NCBI GenBank assembly: GCA_002439165.1
Contig: DJTE01000018.1
Span: forward strand, 62,001-126,000
Reading direction: 5' to 3'
Origin: Chryseobacterium indologenes
Lineage (GTDB): Bacteria > Bacteroidota > Bacteroidia > Flavobacteriales > Weeksellaceae
DNA: 64,000 bases
Shown: positions 15,455 to 24,380 of the stretch, in pieces
How the letters are laid out: every line of letters begins with the position of its first letter
Numbering within the stretch: the first letter of the stretch is position 1
Made by a program: the position numbers and the translations under genes
Notes under the pieces: generated by a model
What the model was told of the DNA's origin: nothing
Databases searched by the model: none
The model's input: only the letters and a program-made list of their open reading frames with translations

Positions 15455-16204
15455 ATGACCGAACAGGAATACCTGGAACACGCCAAAATGATATGGAAAA
15501 CTTTAGTCCCGAAAAATGGTCATGCGGAAACCATTAGCGGTGAATTGGTAAGATGTGTTGAAAATCTGAGGGATGAGGCCCAGAGAAACGGAAATAAAAA
15601 TTGGGGCAGACGTTTTTCATTCAAGGCAAATTTCATAAGAGATACTTTAATCCCTTCGGGAATTTTTTCGCCGGAAACAGTGGATGAAATCAACAGGGAT
15701 ATCGATTCAATACTTGAATATGAATTCCCTGAAACATCTGAAATTGTATATGACAGGCTATTATACAGAATTGTAGACTGGGATTTGAAAATGCCTGGCC
15801 GTCAAAAACTGAGCGACCGCTTTCTTGCCGAAGCAGCTGAACATGATGACAGTGCTTTTATGGCTCCTGTGCCAACATCTGTAAAATATTCTCCTTTAAG
15901 ACAGGCTATATTGGAACAGGATACGGAAACAGTACAGCAACTTATCAGCACCGGTACAGAGGTAGATGAAACCGGCGAATTCAATTCAACTCCGTTAGGT
16001 ACTGCCGCAGCGGTCGGAAATATAGATATCATCAGGCTTTTATTAAATGCCGGGGCAGATATTAATCATTTGGATTCAATTGGGCAGAGCATTCTTGATA
16101 TGTCCCAGTACAGACCGGAAGCCAAAATCTTTTTGAAAGAACAAGGAGCAAAATCGGGCAAACAGCTGCAAAAAGCTGAAAAAGAGAAAAATAAAGACGC
16201 TTAA
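15455..16204 (+). CDS. Ankyrin protein with an N-terminal shared domain
   Basis: 249 residues, cytosolic. Residues about 1-125 form an unnamed domain (IWKTLVPKNGHAETISGEL, LRDEAQRNGN, YDRLLYRIVDWDLK) that recurs at the C-terminus of the protein at 22521-23492. Residues about 145-235 hold two or three ankyrin repeats (QAILEQDTETVQQLISTGTE, STPLGTAAAVGNIDIIRLL, LNAGADINHLDSIGQSILD). Ankyrin proteins of this size are common in polyimmunity loci and work by binding a protein partner. The role is inferred. Confidence 0.85.
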   Translation: MTEQEYLEHAKMIWKTLVPKNGHAETISGELVRCVENLRDEAQRNGNKNWGRRFSFKANFIRDTLIPSGIFSPETVDEINRDIDSILEYEFPETSEIVYDRLLYRIVDWDLKMPGRQKLSDRFLAEAAEHDDSAFMAPVPTSVKYSPLRQAILEQDTETVQQLISTGTEVDETGEFNSTPLGTAAAVGNIDIIRLLLNAGADINHLDSIGQSILDMSQYRPEAKIFLKEQGAKSGKQLQKAEKEKNKDA

Positions 16205-16307
16205 CGCCAAAAGAATATTTTGTCCAAAACAGGGCCGAACTGTACTAAAACCACACCCGAACCATCGTAATGCAATAGTACCCAAACACTTTTAAAACAA
16301 ACACAAA

Positions 16308-17393
16308 ATGAATAAATATTTTATTTCCTTTTTCTTAATCCTGAACTCTGTTCTCCTATTTGCAAAAAATGATAAATTGTATAAAGCGAGACAAAAATTC
16401 AATAATTATAAATCGGTGTCATACGTTGCAACTGCATTCTATCCGAATCCGGAAACCGAAGAAATAAATAGTTTTAAAACCTTTTACATTATCAATAACT
16501 ACAAGAGCAAAAATTTTGACTTTTACAGCAAAACAGATCATTCAGAAGAAATATTCAAAAACAATGATTATACGGAAATTCTAGCCAAAGAAAAAACAAT
16601 TTATAAATATGAAGACAGACAGAACCAGAATGAAATGATCCAACATTCAAGACCGGTTCAATATGGACCAACTTTTCTGATACATCATGACTGGAAATAT
16701 GAAAATGACGTTTTTGTGAACGGAACCCAGCATTCTCACTACTCATTTATCGAAAGTACAAATCAATACGAGGGAAAAACAATTAAAATAGAGTTTAATA
16801 TCTATATTTCTTCTCAGTATACCATATCCAAATTTGAAAGAAAAGTATACACAGATAATAAACCCGGGCAAACGGTAACCTACAACTACGATCATTACAA
16901 TTTCTCAAAAAAAGAACTGGTTATCAATACGAATATTCCTGAAAGCTATTCTTTAAAATATTTTGAAAGAAGAGAGCTAAATCCATTAAAAGAAGGAATA
17001 CAGGCACCTGGCTTTACCGCTCATGATCTTGAAAATAACGAAATTTCAAATACTGATTTTACAGGAAAAAATACTTTACTTCTATTCTCCGGAACCAATT
17101 GCGGCGCATCAATTGAAGTTTTTAAACTATTAAATAATGAAAACTTTCACCTTCCCAACAATTTAAAACTCATTCATTTTTATGCATCAGATTCAAAGGA
17201 AGCGGTTCAAAAACTTTTCAGTAATAAGAAAATCAATTTTCCTATAATAGCAGATCAAAAAGATATGGAGGAGAAATTTCAGGTTTCCGGATACCCGGTT
17301 TTATATTTAGTGAATGAAAATGGAATGATTTCTAAAACCTTTGATGGCTTGGAGCCAATAGCCGATTATTTAAAATCAATCAATAAAAAATAA
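16308..17393 (+). CDS. Secreted thioredoxin-fold protein with a single active-site cysteine
   Basis: 361 residues. The signal peptide is MNKYFISFFLILNSVLLFAK. The first two thirds are a beta-rich domain of unknown family, like the N-terminal parts of other flavobacterial TlpA-like proteins. The last 130 residues form a redoxin/AhpC-type thioredoxin fold (GIQAPGFTAHDLENNEISN, TLLLFSGTNCGASIEVF, VSGYPVLYLVNENGMI with the cis-Pro). The usual CxxC is replaced by CGAS, so a disulfide reductase mechanism is unlikely; peroxidase-like, isomerase or non-catalytic roles remain. Confidence 0.85.
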   Translation: MNKYFISFFLILNSVLLFAKNDKLYKARQKFNNYKSVSYVATAFYPNPETEEINSFKTFYIINNYKSKNFDFYSKTDHSEEIFKNNDYTEILAKEKTIYKYEDRQNQNEMIQHSRPVQYGPTFLIHHDWKYENDVFVNGTQHSHYSFIESTNQYEGKTIKIEFNIYISSQYTISKFERKVYTDNKPGQTVTYNYDHYNFSKKELVINTNIPESYSLKYFERRELNPLKEGIQAPGFTAHDLENNEISNTDFTGKNTLLLFSGTNCGASIEVFKLLNNENFHLPNNLKLIHFYASDSKEAVQKLFSNKKINFPIIADQKDMEEKFQVSGYPVLYLVNENGMISKTFDGLEPIADYLKSINKK

Positions 17394-17616
17394 AAAATTA
17401 CGGTATACAAAATTGCATCAGCAAAATACAGGCGGGTAATGAATTGAAACTTTCACATTTTCAGACACTACTACATTCAATTTTACTATTTTTTTGTAAT
17501 TTAATTCCATTGAAAAAGTATGGCCATGCTTCATCTTTGCTGAACTAAAGTTCTTCGGAAACCCGCACTTAGCCAATACTTTTTCCGTTAACAGCAATTA
17601 TACTAAACTATCAGAT

Positions 17617-18300
17617 ATGAAAAATTCACTCATTGATCCACCAATAAATGTTACAGATTCTATAATGTTACCAGAAGACAATTTTGATGGGCAACTACGT
17701 ATTTATTTATCATACGATTATTTGCCAAGTAGAAATTTTTACCTCTTATCTAAAAATATTAACGAATTATATGAATTTGTTTTTCAGATAATTCATAACA
17801 GACCTATTTCAAAAGATGAACTTTTGATTTTTGAAGAAATCAAAACTGGAAATTCAATTGACGCATTTTTAAAAATATTAGACAAATTAAATCCTCCAAA
17901 ATCTGTTTGGGTATGCGTAAGTATAGTCGGTGCACTCATAATCGGACATGCTGCTTATCAGGATGGAAAGAAAAAAAGTGCTGAAACAGATTATATAAAA
18001 GCACAGACCGAGCAAGTATATATAAATATTGATTTAGCTAAATCTCAAATTGAGAAAAATAATGCGGAAACAGAAAAGACGAAATTAGAAACCGAAAGAC
18101 TAAAACTAGAAAATCAACTTACAATACAAAATATTAGTAAAGACTATAGAGATAAAGTACTTGCCATCAAAAATTTAAAGAAAATAAATAGAAAACTAAA
18201 CTCTATTAAAAATCAAATAATGAGTAAACCTATTAATATAGCAATTATTAATGGCTCAACAATTTATAATAATAGTAATAATAACATCGAAATTAAATAA
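17617..18300 (+). CDS. Membrane-anchored coiled-coil protein of unknown function
   Basis: 227 residues. An N-terminal domain of about 100 residues (LRIYLSYDYLPSRNFYLLS, ELYEFVFQIIHNRPISKDEL) is followed by one membrane segment (SVWVCVSIVGALIIGHAAY), a long coiled coil rich in K, E and T (NNAETEKTKLETERLKLEN) and a short Asn/Ile-rich tail. The gene is AT-rich compared with its neighbours. Upstream there is a 220-base gap with its own promoter region. No family is recognised. Confidence 0.75.
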   Translation: MKNSLIDPPINVTDSIMLPEDNFDGQLRIYLSYDYLPSRNFYLLSKNINELYEFVFQIIHNRPISKDELLIFEEIKTGNSIDAFLKILDKLNPPKSVWVCVSIVGALIIGHAAYQDGKKKSAETDYIKAQTEQVYINIDLAKSQIEKNNAETEKTKLETERLKLENQLTIQNISKDYRDKVLAIKNLKKINRKLNSIKNQIMSKPINIAIINGSTIYNNSNNNIEIK

Positions 18301-18304
18301 CACC

Positions 18305-18373
18305 CGCTGCACAAAATCTCCCTACTTTGCGCAAAAAACAAATAATCCAAAGCCGGAAGACTTCCGACACAGC
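18305..18373. repeat. REP/BIME-like element (E)
   Basis: GCTGCACAAAATCTCCCTAC begins a degenerate first hairpin (CTTTGCGC follows), then AAACAAATAAT and a second hairpin with CCAAAGCC and GACTTCCG. It follows the coiled-coil gene directly. Confidence 0.6.
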
Positions 18374-18431
18374 TCTTTTATCCCGGGATAAAATACCCCG
18401 CCCTGTCGTTTTTTATCCCCCAACTTTTACT

Positions 18432-18439
18432 TATATTTG
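18432..18439 (+). promoter_or_regulatory. -7 promoter box of the XRE gene
   Basis: TATATTTG lies 20 bases before the start codon at 18460. The upstream TTTTTTATCCCCCAACTTTT closely matches the region before the TATATTTG at 7291. Confidence 0.55.
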
Positions 18440-18459
18440 TTTCTGTAACGTACACAAAT

Positions 18460-18867
18460 ATGCAAAACAAAAACATACATCAGGGAAGAAATATCAAGCG
18501 TTTTCGTGAGATGCTGGGCATTAAGCAGGAAGCTTTGGCTTTTGATCTTGGTGAAGACTGGAACCAGAAGAAGATTTCACTTCTGGAACAGAAAGAAGCG
18601 ATAGAAGAGGATATTTTAGAAAAAATTTCCAGCATCCTGAAAATTCCGGTGGAAGCTTTTCAGAATTTCGATGAGGAACAGGCTATCAATATTATCTCCA
18701 ACACGTTCGATAATTGTCAGCAACCAGCTTCTATATTCTATAACTCTACAATTAATCCTCTGGATCAATTAATTAAAGTACACGAAGAAAAGATTGCCCT
18801 GTACGAAAGAATGCTGAAAGAAAAAGACGAAATGATGGCCAGGCTGGAGCAGCTTCTCCGTAAATAA
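18460..18867 (+). CDS. XRE-family regulator with C-terminal coiled coil
   Basis: 135 residues. The N-terminal HTH (GRNIKRFREMLGIKQEALAF, DLGEDWNQKKISLLEQ, KISSILKIPVEAFQNF) is followed by a linker and a C-terminal helix (IKVHEEKIALYERMLKEKDE) likely to oligomerise. This type of flavobacterial regulator is common. It opens the 18.4-25 kb stretch of immunity-like genes with its own promoter, and a lipoprotein gene follows 30 bases later. Confidence 0.9.
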   Translation: MQNKNIHQGRNIKRFREMLGIKQEALAFDLGEDWNQKKISLLEQKEAIEEDILEKISSILKIPVEAFQNFDEEQAINIISNTFDNCQQPASIFYNSTINPLDQLIKVHEEKIALYERMLKEKDEMMARLEQLLRK

Positions 18868-18897
18868 AAAAAAACAAAAACTAATAACCGGAATTCC

Positions 18898-19347
18898 ATG
18901 AAACTCTATTCTCTTATAGCAGGAATATTCTTCCTGTCCACTGCCTGCACAGAAAACAGCAAATACAGGGTCGGCCAGGAATGGCAGTACAAAACCCGTT
19001 CTGCAGAAGAAAACTCTACCCTTAAGATTTTAAAGATTGAAGAATATCCTAAGACCGGAAAAATAATCCATATTTCCATCCGTGGTCTGAAGATTAAAAA
19101 TCCCGGCAGCCCTACTGGTTTTGCTGAAAACCTCAGCCATATTCCTATATCGGAAGAAGCTCTGAAAAAAAGCGTTACGGGCCTGAAAAACGAAACCGGA
19201 AAAAAGCCCGACTCCCTTGAAATGGACGGATATGCTCACTGGAAAAAAGAATTCGATAAAGGAAATGCAGGGATATTCACCATTCCTGTTTCTGAAATTG
19301 TAAGTTCACTGGAAGAATCTATTACCTCCGGAAACCAGTCCCGGTAA
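18898..19347 (+). CDS. Unknown small lipoprotein
   Basis: 149 residues. MKLYSLIAGIFFLSTACTEN is a lipoprotein signal with Cys at residue 17. The mature part begins SKYRVGQEWQYKTRSAEENS and continues as a beta-rich domain (LKILKIEEYPKTGKIIHISI) with a short helical end. I do not recognise a family. It is 30 bases after the XRE gene and 22 bases before the next gene, so probably in one operon. Confidence 0.75.
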   Translation: MKLYSLIAGIFFLSTACTENSKYRVGQEWQYKTRSAEENSTLKILKIEEYPKTGKIIHISIRGLKIKNPGSPTGFAENLSHIPISEEALKKSVTGLKNETGKKPDSLEMDGYAHWKKEFDKGNAGIFTIPVSEIVSSLEESITSGNQSR

Positions 19348-19369
19348 AAACAGCTACATAAGATTACTC

Positions 19370-20104
19370 ATGGGATATTGGCGCACACTGCATTTATTTG
19401 ATGACAGAAAATTTTATACAGAAACCGTTCCGGCATTAAAAGGAGAAGCGGGAGACCTTACTGCAGATTGCCGTGAGTTTCTGAGATCTCACGTTACCGG
19501 AAGCACTTTACATCTGTCTGAACAGGAACTGGAAAAGCTCGTGAATGAAACTATTGAACATATTGTTTCCATATCCAATTCATTAGATGAAACTTTCAAA
19601 ATAAACAGCGAATATCAGAAAGCAGAAAACACAAACACTGAGATGGCATTTTGTAATGATTTAGAAGGATATTATGAATTTTCTAAATTTTTTGAATATT
19701 ATACCTTCAAAACCTGCGCAGATTTTTTTCCTCATTTAGGTCTTGGAAAAGGCGGAGTATCCCGGAATTTTGAACGATCTGAAAAGGCACTTTCCTATTC
19801 AGTCCTTGAAGACCTTGATGACTGGAACAATTTTTTGTGTTTCGACAGAATGGGAATTACCAACTGGATACCTCATGAAGATCTTCAATACCTTTATCTC
19901 GACAAAGAGAATCTGAAACATGATGGTAATGAACCGGCAGAAGCATTTCTTACCCTTCTTGAAATAGCACACGATCACAAACTCGGCTTTATTATGGGAG
20001 TTGATATGAGAGAAGAGATACTCCGGTCACTACCCGGCAATAAAACCGTAAAACCCGGAACCTGGACCCTGCAGAATTTATCCGGACTAATATGGGGAAT
20101 GTAA
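19370..20104 (+). CDS. Unknown cytosolic protein, 244 residues
   Basis: The protein opens MGYWRTLHLFDDRKFYTETV and is acidic, with no signal or membrane segment. It contains an aromatic-rich segment (YYEFSKFFEYYTFKTCADFF), then a mainly helical C-terminal part ending LQNLSGLIWGM. The opening resembles proteins often met in immunity arrays of Gram-negative bacteria, but I cannot name a family. It is located in an operon-like run after a lipoprotein gene. Confidence 0.75.
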   Translation: MGYWRTLHLFDDRKFYTETVPALKGEAGDLTADCREFLRSHVTGSTLHLSEQELEKLVNETIEHIVSISNSLDETFKINSEYQKAENTNTEMAFCNDLEGYYEFSKFFEYYTFKTCADFFPHLGLGKGGVSRNFERSEKALSYSVLEDLDDWNNFLCFDRMGITNWIPHEDLQYLYLDKENLKHDGNEPAEAFLTLLEIAHDHKLGFIMGVDMREEILRSLPGNKTVKPGTWTLQNLSGLIWGM

Positions 20105-20332
20105 ACGATATATCCATCCCCTCAAAATATGTAAAAACAGTACAAAAAATATATCAGCTGTTGAGGAACCTGCGGATCTAAAAAAAGTATGCCTGCGTTA
20201 CCTGAAATTCTAAAAAATCCTATTGAATTAATTCCGGTTAAATTAGACGATATTGAATAATAAAACCAGGGGTTCACTCTAAAAACCGCCGGAATTAAAG
20301 TCTGAAACCGTTACTAAAATCCAGAAACAACC

Positions 20333-20830
20333 ATGAATTTTATAAAAAATCACTTACCAGAATCAAAAAACAGGATCAGCGTAATTTTAACGTTACAGAT
20401 TGCTGAACCGGAGGTAAACGTTTCCGAATTTGCAGGTTTTAGAATTATAAATTCTCATGAAATACTTGAAAAACATAATTACCGCCCACCACAGGATTCC
20501 CACCTGAAAAAGCTTGAATACATTTCGGAAGAAATTATTAATTCGGAAGATCCTATTTTAATTTGTGAGACCGGATTAAGTACGATGGACTTTGATATCA
20601 TCTCTGAGATTTTGAGACCCTACGAATTAATCATCAACAAAATCTTAGTTCCCAACCCATCCAAAAGAAATAAAAAACTTGCTGAAGGACAGGAAATGTA
20701 TAGAAATCACAGCCGCTGGCTTCATTTTTATCCCGGAGAAATTGAGGATATCTATAACGATTTTGAAGAGGAAATTAAAGACCTGAAAACAAGGTATGAA
20801 AATACCCAAACGGAAATACAGGAAATATAA
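20333..20830 (+). CDS. Unknown cytosolic protein, 165 residues
   Basis: No signal or membrane segment; mixed alpha/beta with a C-terminal charged helix (IYNDFEEEIKDLKTRYENTQ). No family is recognised. It is separated from the preceding gene by 228 bases that contain only short broken frames, perhaps decayed gene remains. Confidence 0.7.
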   Translation: MNFIKNHLPESKNRISVILTLQIAEPEVNVSEFAGFRIINSHEILEKHNYRPPQDSHLKKLEYISEEIINSEDPILICETGLSTMDFDIISEILRPYELIINKILVPNPSKRNKKLAEGQEMYRNHSRWLHFYPGEIEDIYNDFEEEIKDLKTRYENTQTEIQEI

Positions 20831-21015
20831 AAGCCATATAGAAGTGCTTTGGTGGTTTTTTGTCAGGCCGGCAACCCGTATTTTTTACTGATTAAAAAAA
20901 TCACTGAATAATTTTCGTTCAACATTCCCTACTTTATTTGCAGGGTATCTGTGTAATATGTAGATTTGAGGGTATACAACATCTAAAAAAACTAATAATT
21001 AAAAACTAATAACTA

Positions 21016-21576
21016 ATGGCGAACAGATCATATCTATACAGCGCAAATCCGGAATTGACCAAACTTCGTGATGTATCGGAATGGAATTATGAAATTCCTT
21101 TATTCCATAAAATAGTTCTGGGTTCCGAAACTCAGATGTCTAATTCTAAAATATGGAACTTTGAACATCCCATCGCCATAAAAGGCAATTTTAAAAACGG
21201 ATTAAAGAAATTTTATGATCTTCTAGATTACCTGGAAACACAGGCCGGTATCGACACACAGGCAATAACCGGGATCAGACAGGAAACAAAAGATTTCTTC
21301 GAAAAATATCCTGAAAGAGTACTGGATCTGTTTTTTCTGGAAGCAGGAGAAATCTATGACATGGGAGGAGATATTGCTCCCATTGAGCAGCAGAACGAAT
21401 TGTTTTACGATGAAATTATCTCAATATCCAAAGACATTGACGATATTTTAGAGGAAAAACCGGATAATGTATTTGATTTTAAAGATTCTCTGTGGCTGCA
21501 GGAACTGAAAAAAGATATCAATGCCTTATCTGTATACTGGACTTATGTAACCTATTTTTCTTTCAACAAATCGTAA
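21016..21576 (+). CDS. Unknown cytosolic protein, immunity-like ('MANRSYLY' type)
   Basis: 186 residues, acidic. It opens MANRSYLYSANPEL, a start shared, as I recall, by a group of small uncharacterised proteins found in bacterial immunity arrays. It has a conserved-looking aromatic core (SEWNYEIPLFHKIVLGSE), helices around RVLDLFFLEAGEIYDMGGD, and a tail ending SVYWTYVTYFSFNKS. No signal. The next gene starts 28 bases later. The function is unknown and the immunity role is inferred. Confidence 0.75.
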   Translation: MANRSYLYSANPELTKLRDVSEWNYEIPLFHKIVLGSETQMSNSKIWNFEHPIAIKGNFKNGLKKFYDLLDYLETQAGIDTQAITGIRQETKDFFEKYPERVLDLFFLEAGEIYDMGGDIAPIEQQNELFYDEIISISKDIDDILEEKPDNVFDFKDSLWLQELKKDINALSVYWTYVTYFSFNKS

Positions 21577-21604
21577 CACAGAACCATTCTTAAAATAAAA
21601 AAAC

Positions 21605-22465
21605 ATGTCGGCAATACATCAATACCGGATAACAGATTATTCGGTAAAAGAAAGAGATACAAAAGAAATCTTTAACTATTGCTTTGGGTTTTCAGACGAA
21701 GACTTTAGTTTTGAAGATTGGCTGGATAGATTAAGAGTGGATACAGATCATTCGGCAGAACTGGATTTCGACAAATTCTTTTCTTTACTTTCCGAAAATT
21801 ACACCCAAAAAGGATTATCTTTTTTTGATTTGATTTTCAGGTTATACAATGATGAATTTAGCTGTTTGAAAGAGAATAATGACTCCGGCACAATCACCAG
21901 TCCTGTTTCTGCTGAGGCTCTCCTATGGTATCACATCTTTGTAGATCTATCTGTGGAAGGCTTTTCAAAATTTCCTTTAAAAGAATTAAAAATAGAAATA
22001 GCTCAGATTGAAGACGGTATCATCACTTTTCCAAATGTTGATGAAAAGCTATTCTGGGGTGAGCAGTACAGAGAATTTCTAATCCGTCTTTTAGCGACTT
22101 TACCGGACGCTTCCCTATCGCATTTCCCGATTGAAGAATGGTTTGAAAAAAACGGCCGGGATCTGTCTGACAATTTTATAACAAATAACGAGATCATCTG
22201 GGGTGTAAAAGAAGAAGCAAGAATACTTATTACGGATAATGATTCCTGGGAAAATTACAACCATCACTGGTGGAAGGACCTATTGCAAAAGACGGTGGAG
22301 CATAAAATACAGTATAATGGAGACAACTGGATCATTACCCTTAAGGAATATCCGCTCGAAATAGTTACGGTGAAGGTATTAATGCATCATTCATGGTTTC
22401 CGGATATTGAATATTTTATAAAAAACAACAGTGAATTCAGCAGTACTGCGTATTTTGTTAATTAA
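21605..22465 (+). CDS. Unknown cytosolic protein, 286 residues
   Basis: Acidic, with high aromatic content; no signal or membrane segment. It contains repeated F/W/D-rich motifs (FSDEDFSFEDWLDRLRVD, NDSWENYNHHWWKDLL) and ends in a strand-rich segment (VKVLMHHSWFPDIEYFIKNN). No family is recognised. The gene is followed by a fragment resembling the MITE left end (AAGAGCCTGTGATAAATT at about 22464). Confidence 0.75.
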   Translation: MSAIHQYRITDYSVKERDTKEIFNYCFGFSDEDFSFEDWLDRLRVDTDHSAELDFDKFFSLLSENYTQKGLSFFDLIFRLYNDEFSCLKENNDSGTITSPVSAEALLWYHIFVDLSVEGFSKFPLKELKIEIAQIEDGIITFPNVDEKLFWGEQYREFLIRLLATLPDASLSHFPIEEWFEKNGRDLSDNFITNNEIIWGVKEEARILITDNDSWENYNHHWWKDLLQKTVEHKIQYNGDNWIITLKEYPLEIVTVKVLMHHSWFPDIEYFIKNNSEFSSTAYFVN

Positions 22466-22520
22466 GAGCCTGTGATAAATTAAAAAAATAATCCCAACCT
22501 CTTACACCCCACAGAAAATT

Positions 22521-23492
22521 ATGGCAAAAAATAAACTTGACACCTTTAAAAACCATCTTGGTTATGACGGTAAAAAATTCAATCCCGAAAAAGCCATTTC
22601 CATCCTGGATGAAATCGGGGTTGATGCCACCAACGAGATGGGTGAAACTCCTCTGATCATTGCCGCTTACCTGGGAAGAACTGAAATATTAAGAATAATC
22701 CTTCAGCAGCCCCAGAACATTGACCGGAAAGTGGAGGGAGGTATAAGTGAAACCGCCCTTTTAGAAGCTTGCGGGCAAAGACGCCTGGAAAGTATTAAGC
22801 TATTGGTAGAAGCAGGTGCCGGTCTGGAACAGGAAGATCAATCAGGACTGACACCGCTTTCTAAAATATTTACCAATACTTTCTCCGATCCTCTTCCCAG
22901 TGCGGATTATCTGGTTTCTAAAGGCGCGAAGATTACGGACCGGGTTATCAGCATGGGAATATCCTGGAATCAGGAGAAGTTCACCGGCTTTTTAAAAAGC
23001 ATTCACTATGAACTGAAAAGCGTTCCATTTCCCGTAGAAGAAACCGTTCAGCAGGAAGAAATAAAAATTGACACATCCATTGATATAGAACACCTGCACA
23101 ACGTGGTCAATAACAAAAATTACTTTGAAACCACAAAAGTAATCTGGAAAAAGCTGGTTCCAAAATCAGGCCAGGCAGACACCGTTCAGGGTGAACTGTT
23201 GAGAGCAATTGAAAAGTTAAGAGACGAAGCCCAGAGAAACGGAAATGGAAACTTCAGTAAAAACTGCCACGGTATGCTCATTGATTTTTTAAGGAAGGAA
23301 TTAACCGGTGAAAATATTTTTGACAAAGAAATAACAGATAAAATAAATGACGACTTAGACAGATTATCCGTTAAAAAAAGCCCCTACACAAAGGACGATA
23401 TTTATGACGGCATTGCAGATAGAATTGTTGACTGGTATTTGAAAAATCCTGCACAGATTTTACATCAAAAGAACGATAAATTGTACTGCTAA
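22521..23492 (+). CDS. Ankyrin protein with the shared domain at its C-terminus
   Basis: 323 residues. Ankyrin repeats occupy about residues 35-140 (EMGETPLIIAAYLGRTEIL, SETALLEACGQRRLESIKL, VEAGAGLEQEDQSGLTPL). Residues about 195-315 carry the same domain found N-terminally in the protein at 15455-16204 (VIWKKLVPKSGQADTVQGEL, KLRDEAQRNGNGNF, YDGIADRIVDWYLK). The order of the two parts is therefore reversed between the paralogues. It is cytosolic and a likely protein-binding immunity factor by context. Confidence 0.85.
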   Translation: MAKNKLDTFKNHLGYDGKKFNPEKAISILDEIGVDATNEMGETPLIIAAYLGRTEILRIILQQPQNIDRKVEGGISETALLEACGQRRLESIKLLVEAGAGLEQEDQSGLTPLSKIFTNTFSDPLPSADYLVSKGAKITDRVISMGISWNQEKFTGFLKSIHYELKSVPFPVEETVQQEEIKIDTSIDIEHLHNVVNNKNYFETTKVIWKKLVPKSGQADTVQGELLRAIEKLRDEAQRNGNGNFSKNCHGMLIDFLRKELTGENIFDKEITDKINDDLDRLSVKKSPYTKDDIYDGIADRIVDWYLKNPAQILHQKNDKLYC

Positions 23493-23567
23493 ACCCAACA
23501 ATACGGTTCCGTAAGATCTCCTGACATTGTAGAATAACGCGGTAACCTGAAACAATATACCATAGTC

Positions 23568-24137
23568 ATGACACAACAAATTCGGGATGTTTTACTTTAT
23601 AAGGGCAAAGAATATTATCTGAATAATGAAATTTTAGAGTATTATTTTAACGAATTCCCGGAGCACAAACCGGAAAATACCGGAGCGTTCAGTGCCTGCT
23701 GGAGAGGATATGTGGCATTCTTTGAAATAAAAAACAATGAATTGGTCATCCGAAAAATAAGCTGCCTGTTTAATGCGGAGCATGAAAAATTTAAACAGAA
23801 ATTGAGAGATTTATTTCCCGCTAAAAAATACAGCTGGTTTTCCGGATTAATCAGAATCGACGATTTCCGGGGAAAATATAATGATGAAAGTAACGAAGAA
23901 GCAATCTATGAATTACTTGAAATAAGAGATGGAAATCTCATCAGACACTGGAAATTAAATTTTGGGGATTTTAATGAATTCAAAAAAAAGCTATTCATAG
24001 ATTTTAAAACGACAAAAGACTATGAAAAATTATTTCTTAAATGGAAAAATAATAATCCCGGAATTACAGAAAAAGAAATAAATAAATACATTTTTCAATA
24101 CCTCATCAATAAGGTCCGCAAAATTTCCCTGCCATGA
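23568..24137 (+). CDS. Unknown cytosolic protein, 189 residues
   Basis: No signal. The first part (VLLYKGKEYYLNNEILEYYF and SACWRGYVAFFEIKNNELVI) looks like a beta-sheet domain seen in several uncharacterised immunity-like proteins. The second half is basic and helical and ends INKVRKISLP. I cannot name a family. Confidence 0.7.
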   Translation: MTQQIRDVLLYKGKEYYLNNEILEYYFNEFPEHKPENTGAFSACWRGYVAFFEIKNNELVIRKISCLFNAEHEKFKQKLRDLFPAKKYSWFSGLIRIDDFRGKYNDESNEEAIYELLEIRDGNLIRHWKLNFGDFNEFKKKLFIDFKTTKDYEKLFLKWKNNNPGITEKEINKYIFQYLINKVRKISLP

Positions 24138-24263
24138 ACAATATAATGTATTGATAGAAGTTTTATGATGTATAAGCATCCCAAAAATTAACTAAAATAT
24201 GATAACCTCGGATTTCTGACCATTTTGTCAGTACTTTTTTCCTTTATAACACAATCATCCTCT

Positions 24264-24380
24264 ATGAAAAAAATTTTAACATTATTTTCTCTCATTTTCT
24301 CCACATTCATTTTCCATTCACCAGTGTTAAATCAATACCTTTTTCGTTGTATGAAATTGTATAAAAAAATAAATCCATGA
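24264..24380 (+). pseudogene. 38-codon stub with signal peptide
   Basis: ATG 24264 encodes MKKILTLFSLIFSTFIFHSP and then stops after 38 codons. The TGA (24378-24380) overlaps the ATG of the next gene as ATGA. It looks like the signal-peptide end of a lost secreted-protein gene. Translation coupling into the next gene is also possible. Confidence 0.4.

Noticed and set aside
20189..20260. 23-codon frame MPALPEILKNPIELIP... and adjacent broken frames before 20333
   Set aside because: The frames are short and disrupted; a faint leucine-rich look suggests decayed coding DNA, but not enough to annotate.
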